Shown here piece after piece: positions 51,333 to 54,447 of a DNA stretch of 54,447 nt (the stretch's first letter is position 1; every line of letters starts with the position of its first letter). Source of the stretch: a virus; IMG/VR virus record IMGVR_UViG_3300045579_000282, positions 1 through 54,447 of that record; one strand, written 5' to 3'. The notes beneath the pieces were generated by a model. The model was given only the letters and a program-made list of their open reading frames with translations, was not told the origin of the DNA and did not search any database. A program made the translations under genes and the position numbers.

Positions 51333-51716
51333 ATGCCTGAACCTACAAGCTCTGGAGTCGCAGGAGCGGCTGCCGCCTACAAAGCCATTGGGGGTGCTGC
51401 TGGAGCGGCCGCTGGTGGTGCCACCCTGGCGGCGGTTGTCGTGATGCTCATGACGCCACCCAGAACCATTCGCGAATGGACGGTCGGCTTGATCAGCACT
51501 GTCGTATCGAGCATCTGTGGCGGCGCAATCACCGTCGAGTATTTCCAGCTGCATCACTGGGCGTTTTCAACGATCGGTCTGTATGCCATGGGCGGGGTGA
51601 TCTTTGCTTGTGGCTTGCCGGGTTGGGCGATGGTGCGCTGGTTGTTCAACTTCATCGACGAGCGACGGGATGCATCGATTGACCAGGTTGCCAAAGATGT
51701 GAAGGAGCTGCTGTGA
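51333..51716 (+). CDS. Putative holin
   Basis: This 127-aa protein has about three hydrophobic stretches: residues 21-41, about 50-70 and about 75-100. It begins with a Gly/Ala-rich segment and ends in a charged tail (NFIDERRDASIDQVAKDVKEL). A GGAG site precedes the ATG. It is followed by an endolysin overlapping by 4 bases, so it should form the membrane hole in the lysis cassette. The sequence family is not identified, so the call rests on membrane segments and position. Confidence 0.65.
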   Translation: MPEPTSSGVAGAAAAYKAIGGAAGAAAGGATLAAVVVMLMTPPRTIREWTVGLISTVVSSICGGAITVEYFQLHHWAFSTIGLYAMGGVIFACGLPGWAMVRWLFNFIDERRDASIDQVAKDVKELL

Positions 51717-52177
51717 TACCTGCCGAGTTCATCATGCGGCTATCTAAGCCAGCAATGGAATCCCAGCAAAAGTCTGGGGTTCCTGCCAGCATCACGATCG
51801 CTCAGGCGGCACTTGAGTCTGCCTGGGGTGAGTCAGGCCTTGCTAAAGCTGGGAACAACCTTTTTGGGATCAAGGCCGACAGCCGGTGGAGGGGCGAAAC
51901 GCTGACCTTAAACACTCGGGAGTTCATCAAGGGGCAATGGCTTGTTGTTCCAGCCAAGTGGCGAAAGTACGCCAGTTGGCAGGCCAGCATCGATGACCAT
52001 GCTGCATTCCTCAGAGGCAATCCACGCTATCAGCCATGCTTCCTGTGCCAGACCACTGGGGCATTTGCGCGTGCGCTGCTCAAGGCTGGCTACGCGACCG
52101 ATCCCTCCTATGCAGACAAGCTGCTCGGTTTGATTGCCCAGCACAAGCTCTTGGCCTTGGATCTGGAGTCGAAATGA
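51713..52177 (+). CDS. Endolysin, GH73-type glucosaminidase
   Basis: This 154-aa protein has a FlgJ/GH73-type muramidase core. SITIAQAALESAWGESGLAKAGNNLFGIKAD contains the catalytic Glu in LESAWGES near residue 45, read in part here. KWRKYASWQASIDDHAAF follows. It cuts peptidoglycan to release phage. No signal sequence is seen, so holin release is likely. It overlaps the holin and Rz genes by 4 bases each. Confidence 0.9.
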   Translation: MIPAEFIMRLSKPAMESQQKSGVPASITIAQAALESAWGESGLAKAGNNLFGIKADSRWRGETLTLNTREFIKGQWLVVPAKWRKYASWQASIDDHAAFLRGNPRYQPCFLCQTTGAFARALLKAGYATDPSYADKLLGLIAQHKLLALDLESK

Positions 52178-52689
52178 GCTGGCTCACTCGTTTACTGATC
52201 TCCAACTGGAGCCTGGCCCTGGCTCCCATCTTGTTGCTTTTCATCTGGCTAAGTGGCGTCTGGGTAGGGGAGGGGCGCACCCAACGGGCGTGGGATGCCG
52301 AACGGCATCAGGCGGAGCTTGCTCAAGCCCGTGAGCAACAGAAGATTGCTGACATTAAACGCTCACAGGAGCAAATCAACCATGAAATCTCAAAAGAATT
52401 CAATCAACGATCTGTGCAGTTGGCTGCTGATTTGCAGTCTGGCAGCTTTGTCAGGATGCGCGGCAGCGCCGCAGACGGTGTCGGGGGCGTGTCCGCCGTT
52501 CCCGCAACCTCCGGCGCCGTTGCTCCAGCCGCCTCCAACTCTGTACCTGTTGCCCCCAGAGATGAGGGAACGATGAGCTGTGAGCGACTTGGCGAGGATG
52601 CTGCCAAGGCCACGCTCATGCTTGTTGAACTTCAAAAATGGGTTCAAGAGATGGGAGCGTTGGTCAGGGTGAATGAACCCAGCTATTAA
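52174..52689 (+). CDS. Spanin inner-membrane subunit (Rz-like)
   Basis: This 171-aa protein starts at the ATG at 52174 (MSWLTRLL), overlapping the endolysin stop by 4 bases. It has one N-terminal membrane helix (about residues 12-31). A long charged coiled-coil follows (ERHQAELAQAREQQKIADIK), as expected of Rz. The C-terminal part is probably periplasmic. An Rz1 gene is nested out of frame within it at 52382-52576. Together they fuse inner and outer membranes in lysis. Confidence 0.85.
   Translation: MSWLTRLLISNWSLALAPILLLFIWLSGVWVGEGRTQRAWDAERHQAELAQAREQQKIADIKRSQEQINHEISKEFNQRSVQLAADLQSGSFVRMRGSAADGVGGVSAVPATSGAVAPAASNSVPVAPRDEGTMSCERLGEDAAKATLMLVELQKWVQEMGALVRVNEPSY
52382..52576 (+). CDS. 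Spanin outer-membrane lipoprotein (Rz1-like), nested in Rz
   Basis: This 64-aa protein is encoded in another frame inside Rz, starting at the ATG at 52382 with an AGGAG site. It has a signal peptide ending in a lipobox LSGC (Cys near residue 25). A Pro-rich tail follows (CPPFPQPPAPLLQPPP), the classic Rz1 pattern. The lipid-linked Cys would anchor it to the outer membrane. Confidence 0.8.
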   Translation: MKSQKNSINDLCSWLLICSLAALSGCAAAPQTVSGACPPFPQPPAPLLQPPPTLYLLPPEMRER

Positions 52690-52696
52690 GTCCGTT

Positions 52697-52710
52697 CAAC
52701 TTGCAAGTTG
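52697..52710. promoter_or_regulatory. 14-bp perfect palindrome before the methyltransferase
   Basis: CAACTTGCAAGTTG is a perfect palindrome lying 8 bases after the Rz stop and 190 bases before the methyltransferase ATG. A related half-site, AACTTGCAA, recurs near 52745. It could be an operator. Confidence 0.4.
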
Positions 52711-52899
52711 TTCAAGAAAAAAACGACTCAATCAACCCGTAGAAAACTTGCAATTCATTCGATTTCAGGCCTTCATGTCCAACATAATGTCACTGGTGAA
52801 TTGCATTGTAATTTCATGATGCGAAACAAATGCTGAGCTGGTGCAAGTGTCTGCTCAGACAGTTTGCCGGGTGACAATTACTCTGCAAGATTAAATTTA

Positions 52900-54447
52900 A
52901 TGGAACAAAAAAGCGGCATCCCAGTTATTGATCTTTTCGCTGGACCAGGTGGTCTTTGCGAAGGCTTTGCATCTCTTGTTCGTGGCGGAACACGTGAGTT
53001 CGACATACGTGTTTCGATTGAAAAAGATCCCGTGGCTCACAGGACCCTTTCACTGCGGGCGCTGTTTCGGTCATTTCCGGTTGGCAAAGTACCAGAGCCG
53101 TACTACCAATACATAAGGGGAGAGATCTCTCGCAATCAGCTTGAAAACGATCCAGCGGTCAAACCATTTGTTGCCAAGGCATACAGCGAGGCTCGCTGTG
53201 CAGAGTTGGGCAAGGATGACCACAGTGAAATTGATGGATGGATCCGCGAGGGGCTTGCTGGAGCAAAGGACTGGGTCCTGATTGGTGGTCCTCCTTGTCA
53301 GGCCTATTCCCTAGCCGGTCGCGCACGGATGCGCGGCAGCAACCCCAAAGAGTTTGAAGCTGACAAGCGGCATTTCCTTTATCGCGAGTACCTTCGGATC
53401 ATCAAGGAGTTTTCTCCTTCTGTTTTCGTCATGGAGAACGTGAAGGGGATGCTGACTTCCCAGCACTCGGGGTCACCAATTTTCGACCGCATTCTTGGTG
53501 ATCTTCGGTCTCCCGGAAATGGGCATGAATATCTCATCCGCTCATTTATTGTTCCAGGTGAAATTCAGAACCCCGATGACTTCGTCATCAAGTCAGAGGA
53601 ACTTGGAATTCCGCAAAGTCGACATCGGGTGATTCTTTTTGGTATCAGGGCTGACGTTGCTGACTCCGTCCCAGACCTGATCCAACATCCCGAAAGATTC
53701 AGCCTCGCTAAGGCGCCACGAGTTACTGCACGGGAAGCACTGGATGGATTGCCTGCGCTTCGCAGCAAACTGTCAAATCGATTTGACGGAATGCCCGACT
53801 CCATTGCTAATTGGCAGAAAGCTCTCGTAAATGGCCTGAAGATCCTTGAAAAGAAAAGGAGCGGTGTGCCTATTCGGGTCCTCGAGCGAGCTCAATGGGC
53901 GGTGACTAAGTCATGGATTCACAAGTCAACTGGCGGCTTGTTTATCAAGTCAGATGTGTCAATGGGTGGAGCCCTGGCATCCTGGTATCAGGATGCCAGA
54001 ATTGGTGGGGTTACTCTGCACGAGACACGGAGCCATATGGAGTCCGATCTTCATCGGTACCTCTTTGCATCTTCATTCGCTCGTGAGGAAAAGCGATCTC
54101 CAAAACTGCGAGATTTTCCCGATGCAATGCTTCCGAGTCATGAAAACGTGAATAGTGATTCAACTCCATTTGTGGATCGATTCCGTGTCCAGCTACGCCA
54201 CCAGCCATCCACAACGATCGTGTCCCATATTGCCAAGGATGGGCACTACTACATTCATCCCGAGCCCTCGCAGTGCCGGAGCTTGACGGTTCGAGAGGCT
54301 GCGCGCTTGCAGACGTTCCCCGATAACTATTTCTTCGAGGGTAACCGAACGCAGCAGTACCACCAAGTGGGGAATGCTGTCCCGCCGCTGTTGGCCCGGA
54401 AAATCGCTGAAATTGTCCTCAGACTGTTGCAGTCGGCCCGACGTTGA
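52900..54447 (+). CDS. C5-cytosine DNA methyltransferase (orphan)
   Basis: This protein is about 515 aa from the ATG at 52900; an upstream in-frame TTG is possible and no strong ribosome site is seen. It has all core C5-MTase motifs in order. DLFAGPGGLCEGF binds SAM (residues about 9-21). GGPPCQAYSLAGR has the catalytic Cys. ENVKGM and QSRHRVILFGI follow, and QVGNAVPP closes the core. The region between the last two motifs is long, as expected of a target-recognition domain. No restriction partner is adjacent, so it is probably an orphan phage MTase that protects against host restriction. It is AT-richer than the late genes, suggesting separate acquisition. The gene ends exactly at the window edge. 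Confidence 0.93.
   Translation: MEQKSGIPVIDLFAGPGGLCEGFASLVRGGTREFDIRVSIEKDPVAHRTLSLRALFRSFPVGKVPEPYYQYIRGEISRNQLENDPAVKPFVAKAYSEARCAELGKDDHSEIDGWIREGLAGAKDWVLIGGPPCQAYSLAGRARMRGSNPKEFEADKRHFLYREYLRIIKEFSPSVFVMENVKGMLTSQHSGSPIFDRILGDLRSPGNGHEYLIRSFIVPGEIQNPDDFVIKSEELGIPQSRHRVILFGIRADVADSVPDLIQHPERFSLAKAPRVTAREALDGLPALRSKLSNRFDGMPDSIANWQKALVNGLKILEKKRSGVPIRVLERAQWAVTKSWIHKSTGGLFIKSDVSMGGALASWYQDARIGGVTLHETRSHMESDLHRYLFASSFAREEKRSPKLRDFPDAMLPSHENVNSDSTPFVDRFRVQLRHQPSTTIVSHIAKDGHYYIHPEPSQCRSLTVREAARLQTFPDNYFFEGNRTQQYHQVGNAVPPLLARKIAEIVLRLLQSARR

Overview
The window looks like betaproteobacterial DNA, probably Burkholderiales/Comamonadaceae. That is an inference from high-GC codon use, AAGGAG-type ribosome sites and the kind of prophage genes present. 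It holds an essentially complete lambdoid-style siphovirus prophage (HK97-type head, lambda-type tail) with a defence- and mobility-rich flank on its left. No rRNA, tRNA or CRISPR array was seen.

Left flank (1-13.9 kb). A Ser/Thr-kinase-like protein is overlapped by a TPR protein (1-2738). A leftward large serine recombinase follows (2896-4320), then a leftward pair of a winged-helix DUF6088/AbiEi-like protein and a Fic enzyme (4422-5658). A terminator-rich non-coding patch (5.66-6.18 kb) precedes a 1694-aa protein with a PD-(D/E)XK-like N-terminus and a P-loop NTPase, probably an Avs/STAND-type anti-phage protein (6181-11265). A second serine recombinase sits in a tight leftward operon with DUF2924, a ParB-like HTH protein and a small protein (11462-13945). 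This is the only integrase-like module next to the phage; no tyrosine integrase is present.

Transition (14.1-19.1 kb). Two rightward genes of unknown function, one with a zinc ribbon, lie behind a good sigma70-like promoter. A leftward AbiEi-AbiEii toxin-antitoxin pair follows, with a HEPN-motif protein downstream of it. An inverted-repeat operator lies in front of AbiEi.

Early phage region (19.2-28 kb). It holds a small HTH protein, a DUF669-like candidate, DUF6511, a P4-type primase-helicase, DUF6362 and a ParB-fused DNA methyltransferase. A counter-transcribed cassette (DUF6900, DUF3489 and a small protein) and an HNH nuclease precede terminase. A 76-nt imperfect palindrome follows the primase operon.

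Late region (28.1-52.7 kb), all rightward: TerS, TerL, portal, S49 protease, capsid, connectors and tail tube. Then come the tail chaperone pair, joined by an in-frame A_AAA_AAC slippery site, tape measure, and lambda M-L-K-I-J homologues. Next are a repeat-rich tail protein and a fibre ending in alternating cysteines. Directly behind the fibre, in the same operon, are a 2OG-Fe(II) oxygenase-like protein, an unknown protein and a radical SAM/SPASM enzyme. The holin-endolysin-Rz/Rz1 lysis cassette follows. Three intrinsic-terminator-like hairpins lie inside the late operon, just before capsid, distal-tail and lysis genes. A C5-cytosine methyltransferase closes the window.

The most unusual system is the fibre-plus-modification operon at 47.7-51.3 kb. 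I propose that the Asn-Cys-rich fibre tail is the substrate of the oxygenase and radical SAM enzyme, a RiPP-like maturation of a virion protein. This is inference from gene order and sequence composition.
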